A DNA stretch of 64,000 nt from VXYL01 sp965243175. GTDB lineage: Bacteria; Pseudomonadota; Gammaproteobacteria; Pseudomonadales; Azotimanducaceae. The stretch is from positions 2,046,001 through 2,110,000 of the forward strand of contig OZ251532.1 in assembly GCA_965243175.1 (NCBI GenBank). The letters are read 5' to 3'. Under the pieces are notes generated by a model. It was not told the DNA's origin. It saw only the letters and a list, made by a program, of their open reading frames with translations, and did no database searches. Below are positions 14,902 to 23,731 of the stretch, piece after piece; the first letter of the stretch is position 1; every line of letters begins with the position of its first letter. Position numbers and translations under genes: made by a program.

Positions 14902-15948
14902 CGGCTGGCGCAGTTTGTTCGCCAACCCTCGCAGGATCGCTTCCGTTTCCTCCCAGCCTACGCAGGCGTCCGTGATCGAGACGCCGTAGGCCAGGTCCTT
15001 TGCGGGGGCGAAGGGTTGGTTGCCGGGGCCGATGTTGCTCTCCACCATCAGGCCGACGATGGAGCGGTTGCCGGCGACGATTTGCTCCGCTACCGAGTCG
15101 GCGACGATGCCTTGGCGGCGGTGGTCCTTGTTGGCGTTGGCGTGGGAGCAGTCCACCATGACGTTGCTGTCGAGTCCGGCGTCCGTCAAGGCGTTTTCGC
15201 ACCTTGCCACCGCTGCGGCGTCGTAGTTCGGGCCGCTGACGCCGCCGCGCAGCACGATGTGAGCGTTGCCGTTGCCGCGGGTGTGGATCATGGCGACCTG
15301 GCCTTTGCCGTTGATGCCGAGGAAGCGATGCGGGCTGGCGACGGACTTCATGGCGTTGACGGCGACGTCGAGGGCGCCGTCGGTGCCGTTCTTGAAGCCG
15401 ACGATGGACGAAAGGCCGGACGCCATTTCGCGGTGGGTCTGCGATTCGGTGGTGCGGGCGCCGATGGCGGACCAGGTGATGAGGTCTTGCAGGTACTGCG
15501 GCGTGATCGGGTCCAGCGCTTCGGTGGCGAGCGGCAGGCAGGATTCGGCGAGGTCGAGCAGGAGTTGGCGCGCCAAGCGGATGCCGCGTTCGATGTCGAA
15601 GGTGTCGTCGAGGGAGGGGTCGTTGATGAGGCCCTTCCAGCCCACCGTGGTGCGCGGCTTCTCGAAGTACGCCCGCATGACGATGTAGAGGGTCTCCGCG
15701 GTGTCGTCGGCGAGACGGCGCAGGCGGGTGGCGTAGTCCCGCGCCGCGTAGGGATCGTGGATGGAGCACGGGCCGATCACCACGAGCAGCCGATGGTCGC
15801 GGCGCGCCAGGATGTCCGTCACCTTGCGCCTGGACGCGGCGACGAACTTCAGCACGTCCTCGGAAGCGGGCAACGCGCCCTTCACCTCCGCTGGCGTCGG
15901 CAGCACGGCCTGCGCCGTCACGTTGAGATTCTCGGTCGCAGTGGCCAT
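14866..15948 (-). CDS. aroG: 3-deoxy-7-phosphoheptulonate synthase, class I
   Basis: 360 residues, normal length for the AroF/G/H type. It condenses phosphoenolpyruvate and erythrose 4-phosphate at the entry of the shikimate pathway. Visible motifs: LLVVIGPCSIHDPYAARDYA, VMRAYFEKPRTTVGWKGLIN (PEP and metal site), WSAIGARTTESQTHREMASG, GNGNAHIVLRGG and VMVDCSHANANKDHRRQ with the metal-binding His. The ATG at 15948 has AAGGAG 7 nt upstream. The paralogue (Phe-, Tyr- or Trp-sensitive) cannot be assigned by eye, so the symbol is a class label. No leader-peptide attenuator was recognised in the upstream gap. Confidence 0.93.
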   Translation of the reverse strand: MATATENLNVTAQAVLPTPAEVKGALPASEDVLKFVAASRRKVTDILARRDHRLLVVIGPCSIHDPYAARDYATRLRRLADDTAETLYIVMRAYFEKPRTTVGWKGLINDPSLDDTFDIERGIRLARQLLLDLAESCLPLATEALDPITPQYLQDLITWSAIGARTTESQTHREMASGLSSIVGFKNGTDGALDVAVNAMKSVASPHRFLGINGKGQVAMIHTRGNGNAHIVLRGGVSGPNYDAAAVARCENALTDAGLDSNVMVDCSHANANKDHRRQGIVADSVAEQIVAGNRSIVGLMVESNIGPGNQPFAPAKDLAYGVSITDACVGWEETEAILRGLANKLRQPLLDRVALADVS

Positions 15949-16361
15949 GTGTAGCTCCTTCGCTGCATGTTGGATTCCGATGGCTGGTCGCCATTCGGAC
16001 TGAGCGAAGGGCGACCGTGGACGCCCTCGAAGCGAGTGCGCCGCTAGGTGCTAAACCAGTAGCGGAAGCGCGGCACGGGTGCCGCGGGGTTGACCGAACG
16101 CATCGCTTCGAACATGGCGGGGCATTGTCTACGGCGAGGGCGGAAAGTCAAGCGCTGGTTTCTCGTCCGACGAGAACGAGCCTGACGAACGGTGCCCGTG
16201 CGCGGCCGAGTTGGGAGCTGCCAGTTGAGACCAGACGATGGTTGCGCGAGTCGGGAGGTCGGGCAAGCATGATGGGGCGAGGAGCAGGGCGAGGATCCGG
16301 TGATGCAGATGCGCCCCTTGTGCTAGGATCGCGCTCACCCTAGTCGGAGCGGGGCCGGGAG
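15949..16361. other. Intergenic region between aroG and the three-gene cassette
   Basis: 413 bp between divergent genes. It must hold promoters for both sides. No convincing coding frame, tRNA or repeat was found. TGCTAGGAT at about 16320-16328 could be an extended -10 for the rightward cassette, without a good -35. Confidence 0.4.
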
Positions 16362-16787
16362 ATGGGCTATGCCGCAGACTTTCCCAGTGCTCACGTCCGG
16401 CACTGGCAAGATGCCGAGCTGCTGGCACGGGTCGAACGCTGGGCCAACGCCGACCAGCTCTACGGCTTCAGTGCGGAGTGTGGTCTCAAGGCGGTGATGG
16501 TGGCGAACGGCATGCCCGTTGCGCCTGGCAGCGGCTCCCCAACGAAACGGCGCCACAAGCAGCATATACAGAATCTCTGGGGCACCTTCCGCTCGTTCGT
16601 CAGCGGCAGGCCTGCCGCGAGCCTGCTGCACCACCTGCCGCAGTCGAATCCGTTCACCCAGTGGACTCAGGACAACCGCTACGCGGCCAGCCGCCACTTC
16701 AACGCCGCAGCGGTCGCCCCGCACCGAGAGGCGGCGCAGCAGGTCCGGCGGTTCTACTTGCGCCTCAAAGTGAGCGGCTATGTCTAA
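16362..16787 (+). CDS. HEPN-like protein, first gene of three-gene cassette
   Basis: 141 residues, mostly helical. The segment ANADQLYGFSAECGLKAVM (about 28-46) is the type of helix seen in HEPN-domain proteins. R106-YAASR-H112 gives an R-x5-H motif of the kind that forms the RNase active site in many HEPN toxins. RHKQH at 64-68 is a second basic cluster. The stop overlaps the next gene's start by 8 bp (16780-16787), indicating translational coupling. In context it could be the effector of a conflict system whose ATPases are the next two genes. Both the domain call and the activity are inferred from motif pattern only. Confidence 0.55.
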   Translation: MGYAADFPSAHVRHWQDAELLARVERWANADQLYGFSAECGLKAVMVANGMPVAPGSGSPTKRRHKQHIQNLWGTFRSFVSGRPAASLLHHLPQSNPFTQWTQDNRYAASRHFNAAAVAPHREAAQQVRRFYLRLKVSGYV

Positions 16788-18054
16788 GGTATTCAACAGG
16801 TTCGAGTCCGTGTTGCCGATGGTGGAAGACACGCTTCGCGACCCGATGCACCCAGCGGTGCCATGCGTCTATGTGGTACGGGACGTTTACGGCAAGGTGC
16901 GGCTGGCGGTCGCGGAATCCGTCGAGAATGACAACAGAGCCCACACGTGGCTGAAGGAAGAAGCGAAGACGCTTCAAGAACGGCTAGGCGCACGCGCCTT
17001 CCCGCCGGACGAGGCCATCTTGTTCCTGGACGACGACCTGCTGCAAGAACTCGATCGAGACAGCCGCGAGTTGCTGCCGAGCGTGCGCTTTGTCGACCGT
17101 CTGGTCACCGGCGCCGGCTGGTGGAACGTTGACGATACGGAGTCCGAGACGCCCATCTACACCCTCTATTCCGTGAAAGGAGGCGTCGGCCGCTCCACGA
17201 CCGCGGCAGTGCTGGCTCGGCATCTGGCACGGCGCGGCGAGCATGTGCTGGTGGTGGACTTGGACCTCGAGTCGCCCGGCATTTCGTCTGCGATGTTGCC
17301 GTCGGCGCTGCAACCGCGGTATGGCGTTGTCGATTGGTTTGCCGAAGACCTGGTTGACCAAGGAGACCATGTGGTCGAAGACATGATCGCCCGGCCGAGC
17401 TGGCACCAGAACTTTCGCGGCGACGTTGCCATCGTGCCGGCGCACGGCTTCGAGCCGCGGGAATATCTGGCCAAGCTCGGTCGCGTCTATCTGGATGCGG
17501 ACGTTCGGTGGACGCGACGATTGAAGCGAATGCTGCAACAGATCCGCGAGATCGCGCAGCCCAGCGTCGTGCTGCTGGAGAGCCGCAGCGGACTGCACGA
17601 CATCGCCGCGGCCACCGTGACCGATCTGCAAGCGCATGTGCTCCTTTTCGGTACAGACTCGGCGACGAGCTGGCAAGACTACGAAATACTCTTTGGGCAC
17701 TGGCGCGAACTTGGCCTCGCCGGCCGCATCAGGGAACGGCTGTCCATCGTCTCCAGCTTGACGCCAGACATCGACACCGAAGCATACGTCCAGAGCTTCC
17801 GCGAGCGGGCGTGGACGCTCTTCCAAGATCACTTGTACGATACGGTCGAGTCCACCGAGGCGCCTTACGGTTTCACCTTCGACATGCAGGGGGAGGGCGT
17901 ACCCCACGATCCGCTGCCCATCCAATGGACGCGGGGGTTCGCCGCCGGCGCGTCGCTGCACGACATTGAAGACAGCACGGTAGAGCAGGCATATGGTCGG
18001 TTCCTAAGGCGATTTGACGAGCTCCACGGCAACGGCGGCGGTGCGGGCCCGTGA
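16780..18054 (+). CDS. KGGVGR-variant ParA/MinD-type ATPase
   Basis: 424 residues. An N-terminal domain of about 120 residues with no recognised family is followed by a SIMIBI-class P-loop domain. The deviant Walker A is KGGVGRST (133-140): the second Lys of the usual KGGVGKT is Arg, while the signature first Lys is kept. EHVLVVDLDLESPGIS is the switch I/DxD region and PSVVLLESRSGLHDIAA corresponds to the Walker B region, with Glu in place of the usual Asp (D-x-R-x-G becomes E-x-R-x-G). I recall proteins of this kind being named KGGVGR-motif variant AAA ATPases. The dimeric Lys-sandwich mechanism may be kept. Overlaps on both sides (8 bp with the HEPN-like gene, GTGA with the next) mean the three proteins are made together. 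Confidence 0.7.
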   Translation: MSKVFNRFESVLPMVEDTLRDPMHPAVPCVYVVRDVYGKVRLAVAESVENDNRAHTWLKEEAKTLQERLGARAFPPDEAILFLDDDLLQELDRDSRELLPSVRFVDRLVTGAGWWNVDDTESETPIYTLYSVKGGVGRSTTAAVLARHLARRGEHVLVVDLDLESPGISSAMLPSALQPRYGVVDWFAEDLVDQGDHVVEDMIARPSWHQNFRGDVAIVPAHGFEPREYLAKLGRVYLDADVRWTRRLKRMLQQIREIAQPSVVLLESRSGLHDIAAATVTDLQAHVLLFGTDSATSWQDYEILFGHWRELGLAGRIRERLSIVSSLTPDIDTEAYVQSFRERAWTLFQDHLYDTVESTEAPYGFTFDMQGEGVPHDPLPIQWTRGFAAGASLHDIEDSTVEQAYGRFLRRFDELHGNGGGAGP

Positions 18055-19505
18055 GCGATCACAAGGCCGCGATGCGCCAGGCGCTTGAGGGGTTGCCGGC
18101 CGAAACCAGCTACGGCGAGCCGCCGGCACCGGCGAGCGTCTACTTCCCGCAGTCGCACTTGAAAGCCATGCACCCGGATGTCGCCGTGGTCACGGGCATG
18201 CGCGGCGCCGGCAAGACGTTCTGGTCCGCCGCCTTGCAGGTAGCCACTATTCGTGAGTTGATCGGTACGCGCTACGAACGCACGGCGATCAACGACAAGA
18301 CCGTGGTGCGAACCGGGTTCGGCGCTCGCCCTGCCATCGATGAGTATCCCAGCAAGGATGTGCTCGCCGACCTTCTGAACCAAAGAAGCGACGCACGGCT
18401 TACCTGGCGAACCGTTCAGGCCTGGCAGCTGGCACCGCAGGATCATCCGCTGCGACAAGAGGAGAGCTGGCGCAGGCGGACGACCTACGTTGAAGGAAAT
18501 CCAGAACAAATTGATCGACTGTTCGCTGAGCGCGATGCGAAGCTGGCCCAGGAAGGCCGCCATTTCGTCGTGATCTACGACGCCTTGGATAGAAGTGCGG
18601 ACGACTGGCGAACGATGTACCAACTCGTCCGCGGTCTGTTGCAAACAGCGCTGGACATGCGCGGCTATCGGCGCATTCGCGCAAAGGTGTTTCTGCGTAC
18701 CGATCAGTTCAATCCAGCGGCGATTGGCGACTTCCCGGACGCGTCCAAGGTGCTCGCATCCGCGGTGGAACTGAGCTGGCCGCGGCATGAACTGTATGGG
18801 CTGCTTTGGCACCTGCTCGGCAACGCGGAGCGGCCGCCAGCGGCGCTGAACGATCTGATCGGCGAAGTGCGCTCGAATCCGGCGGCGGCAAGCGGTTGTG
18901 GCACATGGCTGGTGCCGACCTCCTTCGTGTTCGACGAGGACCGCCAACGCAAGGCCTTCCACACCGTCGCCGGCCAGTGGATGGGCACGGATCGTCGCCG
19001 AGGGTTTCCCTACACGTGGATTCCCAACCACCTCGGCGACACCGAGGGCAAGGTGAGCCCGAGATCGTTCATAGCCGCCTTGAGAACCGCGGCGGTAGAC
19101 AGCCGCCAGAGGCATCCCCAGCACGAGTACGCATTGCACTACGACAGCATCAAGCGAGGCGTGCAGAAGGCATCCGGCATCCGCGTTGCCGAACTTCGGG
19201 AAGACTACCCGTGGGTGGACCGACTGCTGAAGGACCTGCAAGGCGGCACTGTACCTTGCCCGTTCGGGGACATTCGGTCGCGCTGGACGGACAGACGGAC
19301 CCTGACCCGTTTGCGCGACGAGATCGCGCAGCAGGAGGTGAAGCTGCCGCCAAGCCGCATCGACGAGGGTGCCGAGGGCGTCCGCGCCGATCTTGAGTCG
19401 CTCAGCATCTTCCAGCGCGTACACGACGGCCGCGTGAACATCCCAGACGTATTTCGCGTCGGCTACGGGCTGGGGCGACGCGGCGGCGTTCCGCCAGTTC
19501 GCTAG
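18051..19505 (+). CDS. P-loop ATPase, third gene of the cassette
   Basis: 484 residues. It starts at GTG 18051, which shares bases with the TGA of the previous gene (GTGA). Walker A is GMRGAGKT (49-56) after a strand VAVVT. A Walker B-like strand HFVVIYDALDRS lies at about 171-182, followed by SADDWRTMYQLVRGLLQTAL. KVFLRTDQF (about 209-217) resembles the sensor 1 strand of STAND or AAA-type ATPases. The C-terminal 200 residues are helical without a recognised domain. It probably senses a trigger or remodels partners of the HEPN-like protein. No family name is claimed. It ends 64 bp from the stop of a convergent AAA/nuclease gene. Confidence 0.6.
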   Translation: MSDHKAAMRQALEGLPAETSYGEPPAPASVYFPQSHLKAMHPDVAVVTGMRGAGKTFWSAALQVATIRELIGTRYERTAINDKTVVRTGFGARPAIDEYPSKDVLADLLNQRSDARLTWRTVQAWQLAPQDHPLRQEESWRRRTTYVEGNPEQIDRLFAERDAKLAQEGRHFVVIYDALDRSADDWRTMYQLVRGLLQTALDMRGYRRIRAKVFLRTDQFNPAAIGDFPDASKVLASAVELSWPRHELYGLLWHLLGNAERPPAALNDLIGEVRSNPAAASGCGTWLVPTSFVFDEDRQRKAFHTVAGQWMGTDRRRGFPYTWIPNHLGDTEGKVSPRSFIAALRTAAVDSRQRHPQHEYALHYDSIKRGVQKASGIRVAELREDYPWVDRLLKDLQGGTVPCPFGDIRSRWTDRRTLTRLRDEIAQQEVKLPPSRIDEGAEGVRADLESLSIFQRVHDGRVNIPDVFRVGYGLGRRGGVPPVR

Positions 19506-19569
19506 CCGATCCACCGCGATCGACGACGCGGAGAACTTGCGGCCCTACGTTGAGAAGCGCATGGGCGGA

Positions 19570-21429
19570 CTATGGCATTCGCTCAACCTTATCGATGGCC
19601 TCCGCGCCGACCAGTTCCCAGCCTCGGAACACCAGCGCGATCCCCGTGAATTGGACTGACGGGTGCTGCTGGGCCAGCCGCTCGTCGGCCAGATAGCCGC
19701 GCAGCTGGGCCTTGGCGGCTTCCAATGCGGATTGCGTCGCCGCATCGTCATCGTCGCCGCGCTTGAGGTACTTGAGTTCCACCACGTAGCCGTGGCGCAG
19801 CGTCGGGTAGCGAGCCACGAGCGGCGTGAGCACCATGTCCGCGTAGCCTTTTTCGAGTTCCTGCTCGGTGTGGAACACGAAGCAGCTGGCCGCGCCCAGA
19901 TACGCCGCCAAGAAGCCTTGCAGCAGCCGCTCGCCCTGTATGTAGTCGCGCACGCTGGTTTGCTGGCGCAAGGCGTTGGCCAGGTAGTCCACCGCCGGGC
20001 GCCAAGCGCCGTCCCGGGCCATCGCCCACGTCAGCGCCTCGAACTGGAGGTGGTCCACGGAGAACACGCCAACGTCGCGGTAGGCGTCGCGCAGGTAGCC
20101 GTACATCAGCCGCCGCACGGTCTGGTTCGGAACGCGCAGGCGCTGCCGGCCGTCCGCCACGCCTTGGATGGAGAGCAGCCCGAAGCAGTGCAGCAGCGTG
20201 ACGAAGTTCTCGCGCTGGCCAAGTTGCTCCACCGGGAAACTGGGGTTCAAGTCCGAGTCCACCTGGCCCTCGGCGATCACTTGGCGCAGCACGTCGAAGT
20301 TGCCGTTGAGCGCCAGCGCCTGCGCGTCGTGCAGTTCCGCCTTGTTCGAGACCCGGCGCGGCACCTCGGCTGCGGCCTCGCGCTCGGCCGTGAGCGTCAA
20401 GTCGCGGTTCACCACCACCAGATGCCGCAGCTTGCCGTAGTCCACGCGCACGTTGACGTCGATGAGGTCGTGCGGGCCTTCTTCGTTGGGAATGCTGTGC
20501 GCCAGGTAGTACAGCACCATGTCGGTGTTGTAGACGTCTTCGGCGGCGTCCTTGGCGAAGCGGTAGCCGTTGTACCACTCGCGCATCACTTCCATGGCGG
20601 CGTCCGCTTCTTCGTCGAACACGCCCGCTTCCCTATACGAGTCCACCAAACCCCGCACTTCACTCTCCGTGAAGCCCACCATGTCGTTGTACTTCTTGCG
20701 GAAGCTGATGTTCGTGCCGATGTTGAAGCCGCTGGTGACGTCGTCCAAGGTCACGGGCGAAACGCCGGTGACGAACAGCCGTTCCAGATTGCCGGACTCC
20801 GTGCCCGCCTTCAGCGTGGCGAAGAAGTCGCGGAAGAAGCCGCTGCCGTGGGTTACCGAGTGGTAGGCGGCAACGCCCTCGCCGGCAAGGATCGTGTTGG
20901 CGAAGTTGTCGTACTCGTCGATCAAGAGGTAGAGCCGAACGCCCAGGTCCTCCGCCTGCAGGAACAGCTCGTCCAAGCGGCCGTCCATTGCAGGCGGCGA
21001 CAGGATGCGCTGCCTCGCCTCTTCGGGGAACAGGTCGGCGTTGGCCTCGAGCATCCTCCGCAGCCGCCGGTAGCAATGATCTTCGAAGCGTTCCTCCAAA
21101 GTGGAGAGGCGCTTGCTGAAGGCCGAGAAGTTGAGTCGCAGCACCGCGTACTGGCTGCGATTGGCGGTGGGTTCGCGGTCGATGTCCAAATCCGCGAACA
21201 GCGCCTGGACGCGATCCTTGCGGGTACGGTCGTAGTAGTGCTGCAGAATCGACACCCAGCACGACTTGCCGAATCGCCGCGGGCGCAGGAAGAACACGTG
21301 GCGCTCTCCCTCCAGATCGTGCAGGAAGCGCGTCTTGTCCACGTACAGATAGCCCTCGCGGCGGATCATGCTGAAGTCCGCCATGCCGTAGGGGATGGGC
21401 CGATAGGGTTTGCCGACGGCGGTGGCCAT
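19570..21429 (-). CDS. AAA-ATPase-like / PD-(D/E)XK nuclease-like protein
   Basis: 619 residues. The N-terminal AAA-ATPase_like domain opens with RPIPYGMADFSMIRREGYLY, VDKTRFLHDLE and the modified Walker A RPRRFGKS (about 49-56). LYLLIDEYDNFANTIL (about 184-199) is the Walker B strand, and FVTGVSPVTLDDVTSGFNIG is a further family hallmark. The C-terminal PDDEXK_9-type domain has GYADMVLTPL and YVVELKYLKRG, giving the D...ExK nuclease motif. Such genes are widespread and variable in number; a function in DNA-related conflict or mobile-element biology is suspected, not shown. It is on the strand and in the place where yejF would follow yejE, but unrelated to it. The ATG at 21429 is the family-typical start, though it lacks a clear ribosome site. 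Confidence 0.85.
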   Translation of the reverse strand: MATAVGKPYRPIPYGMADFSMIRREGYLYVDKTRFLHDLEGERHVFFLRPRRFGKSCWVSILQHYYDRTRKDRVQALFADLDIDREPTANRSQYAVLRLNFSAFSKRLSTLEERFEDHCYRRLRRMLEANADLFPEEARQRILSPPAMDGRLDELFLQAEDLGVRLYLLIDEYDNFANTILAGEGVAAYHSVTHGSGFFRDFFATLKAGTESGNLERLFVTGVSPVTLDDVTSGFNIGTNISFRKKYNDMVGFTESEVRGLVDSYREAGVFDEEADAAMEVMREWYNGYRFAKDAAEDVYNTDMVLYYLAHSIPNEEGPHDLIDVNVRVDYGKLRHLVVVNRDLTLTAEREAAAEVPRRVSNKAELHDAQALALNGNFDVLRQVIAEGQVDSDLNPSFPVEQLGQRENFVTLLHCFGLLSIQGVADGRQRLRVPNQTVRRLMYGYLRDAYRDVGVFSVDHLQFEALTWAMARDGAWRPAVDYLANALRQQTSVRDYIQGERLLQGFLAAYLGAASCFVFHTEQELEKGYADMVLTPLVARYPTLRHGYVVELKYLKRGDDDDAATQSALEAAKAQLRGYLADERLAQQHPSVQFTGIALVFRGWELVGAEAIDKVERMP

Positions 21430-21540
21430 ATTTGCAGGCTTCGCGAAGCTGCGGAAGACGATTGGATTCTCACACCGAGGCGCCGTGCTGTCCAGCCGAG
21501 ATGCGCCAACGGCAGGCGAAGCCGCTACCGAAGCGGCGGT

Positions 21541-22611
21541 TCAGGCGGTCTGCAAGTTGACGATTTCGCCGCCCTCCTTGGCGTCGTCGGTCGCGGTGGC
21601 GCGGCGTGGGTCCAAGGCGTCGCGCACGCCTTCGCCGACGAAGATCAGCAGGGTCAGCAGCATGGCGAGGGTGACGAAGACCGAGATGCCGAGCCAAGGG
21701 GCGTGCAGGTTGGCTTTGGCGGCGGAGAGCAGGCGGCCGAACGACGGCGCGTCCAAGGGCAGGCCGAAGCCTAGGAAGTCGAGGGCGGTCAAGGACGTGA
21801 TGGAGCCGTTGAGGATGAAGGGCAGGTAGGTGAGGGTGGCCACCATCGCGTTCGGCAGCACGTGGCGGCGCAGTATCGTCCAGTCGGAAACGCCCAGCGC
21901 CTTGGCGGCGCGCACGAACTCGAAGTTGCGGGCGCGCAGGAACTCGGCGCGCACCACGCCCACCAGCGCCATCCAGCTGAACAGCGCGAGGATCAGCAGC
22001 AGCCAGAACACGTTCGGTTCAACGATGCTGGCGAGGATGATGAGCACGAACAGGATCGGCAGGCCGGTCTGGATTTCCACCAGGCGCTGGCCGATGAGGT
22101 CCACCAGGCCGCCGAAGTAGCCCTGCGTCGCCCCGACCGTGATGCCGATGGCGGAACTGATGAGGGTGAGCGCCAAGCCGAACAGCACGGAAAGGCGGAA
22201 CGAATAGAGCAGCCTGGCGAACAGGTCGGAACCGCCGGAGTCCGTGCCGAGAAAATGGTTCTCATCCGGCGACGAGGGGGTGATGGCGTAGTCGTAGTCG
22301 ATGGTGTCGTGGGAGAAGCGCAGCGGTGGCCAGAGCGCCCAGCCGTTCGCTTCGATCAACGCCTGCACGAACGGGTCGCGGTACTCCGCCTCGGTTTCCA
22401 GAACGCCGCCGAGTTCCGCTTCCGAATAGGCGAAGAGAATCGGGAAGTGCAGGTCGTCCTTGTAGGAGAACATGATCGGCTTGTCGTTGGCGATCAGTTC
22501 CGCGCCGAGCGAGAGGACGAACAGTGCGCAGAAAATCCAGAACGAGTAGTAGCCGCGCCGGTTCGCCTTGAACAGCTCCCAGCGGCGCTGGTTGATGGGG
22601 CTCAGGCGCAT
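21541..22611 (-). CDS. yejE: Peptide ABC transporter permease YejE-like
   Basis: 356 residues. The N-terminus MRLSPINQRRWELFKANRRG followed by a helix and the periplasmic stretch with FLGTDSGGSDLFARLLYSFR are YejE/OppC hallmarks. Five more helices follow, and RAAKALGVSDWTILRRHVLP is the EAA loop that docks to the ATPase. With YejB and YejA it forms the inner-membrane importer used for microcin C-type and other peptides. The ATP-binding subunit YejF normally encoded next is absent here. It starts 43 bp after the yejB stop on the same strand. Confidence 0.9.
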   Translation of the reverse strand: MRLSPINQRRWELFKANRRGYYSFWIFCALFVLSLGAELIANDKPIMFSYKDDLHFPILFAYSEAELGGVLETEAEYRDPFVQALIEANGWALWPPLRFSHDTIDYDYAITPSSPDENHFLGTDSGGSDLFARLLYSFRLSVLFGLALTLISSAIGITVGATQGYFGGLVDLIGQRLVEIQTGLPILFVLIILASIVEPNVFWLLLILALFSWMALVGVVRAEFLRARNFEFVRAAKALGVSDWTILRRHVLPNAMVATLTYLPFILNGSITSLTALDFLGFGLPLDAPSFGRLLSAAKANLHAPWLGISVFVTLAMLLTLLIFVGEGVRDALDPRRATATDDAKEGGEIVNLQTA

Positions 22612-22654
22612 CAGTCCATCGCCCGAAATGCCGAAACGCCCACGCTGCCCGCGG

Positions 22655-23728
22655 TCACGAGCGCTTCTCGAAGTCGATGCGCGGGTCGACGAAGGTGTAC
22701 ACCATGTCGCCGATCAGCTGCATCACGAGGCCGATCAGCGTGAAGCAGAACAGCGTACCGAAGAACACCGGATAGTCGCGCTTCACCACCGCTTCGTAGC
22801 CGAGCCGCCCGATGCCATCCAAGGAGAAGATCACCTCGATGAGCAGCGCCGCGGTGAACAGCAAGCCGACGAACGCCGCCGGAAAGCCAGCGATCACGAT
22901 CAGCATCGCGTTGCGGAACACGTGGCCGAACAGAACGCGCCTCTCGGTGAGTCCCTTGGCGCGGGCGGTGAGCACGAACTGCTTGTTGATCTCTTCGAGA
23001 AAGCTATTCTTCGTCAGCATCGTCAGCGTGGCGAAGCCGCCGATGGTCATGGCCGTGAGCGGCAGCGCCAAGTGCCAAAGGTAGTCGCCGATCTTGCCGA
23101 ACAGCGAGAGGTCGTCGAAGTTCTCCGAAAACAGGCCACGCATCGGAAACCAGTCGAAATACGATCCGCCGGCGAAGAAGACGATCAGCAGCACCGCGAA
23201 CAGAAAGCCGGGAATCGCGTAGGCGGTGAACACGAGGGCGGACGTCCACACGTCGAAGCGTTCGCCGTCGCGCACCGCCTTGGCGACGCCGAGCGGAATG
23301 GAAATGCTGTAGATGAGGAACAAGGACCACAGCCCCAGCGAAACGGAAACCGGCAGCGCGTCGAGCACGAGTTCCATCACCGCCCGGTCCTGGAAGTAGC
23401 TGTCGCCGAAGTCCAGCCGAAGGTAGTTCCAGATCATCAATGCGAAGCGTTCGTGCGCTGGCCTGTCGAATCCGAATTCCTTTTCCAAGCGGGCGACGAA
23501 CTCCGGATCCAATCCCTCGCTGCCGGTGTAGCCGGTCTGCGTGGTCGGCCCCATCGTCGCCGCGGAGGAAATCGACGCGGTGGTGGAAACGCCCAAGCCC
23601 GACGCCTGGATGATCGCCTGTTCCACCGGCCCGCCCGGCGCGAACTGCACGATGACGAAGTTGATGACCATGATGCCGAACAACGTCGGCACGATCAGGA
23701 ACAAGCGGCGAAGAAGGTAGCGTCCCAT
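22655..23728 (-). CDS. yejB: Peptide ABC transporter permease YejB-like
   Basis: 357 residues with six membrane helices. MGRYLLRRLFLIVPTLFGIM is the usual start of DppB/OppB/YejB permeases. The long periplasmic loop (about 35-120) with GLDPEFVARLEKEFGFDRP matches the YejB type. ARAKGLTERRVLFGHVFRNA is the EAA motif. It pairs with YejE to form the membrane channel. Only 3 bp separate its start from the yejA stop. Confidence 0.92.
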   Translation of the reverse strand: MGRYLLRRLFLIVPTLFGIMVINFVIVQFAPGGPVEQAIIQASGLGVSTTASISSAATMGPTTQTGYTGSEGLDPEFVARLEKEFGFDRPAHERFALMIWNYLRLDFGDSYFQDRAVMELVLDALPVSVSLGLWSLFLIYSISIPLGVAKAVRDGERFDVWTSALVFTAYAIPGFLFAVLLIVFFAGGSYFDWFPMRGLFSENFDDLSLFGKIGDYLWHLALPLTAMTIGGFATLTMLTKNSFLEEINKQFVLTARAKGLTERRVLFGHVFRNAMLIVIAGFPAAFVGLLFTAALLIEVIFSLDGIGRLGYEAVVKRDYPVFFGTLFCFTLIGLVMQLIGDMVYTFVDPRIDFEKRS

Positions 23729-23731
23729 GTT

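Noticed and set aside
16017..16343. Rightward frame of 108 codons in the aroG gap
   Set aside because: Low-complexity arginine/glycine/alanine composition and no ribosome site.
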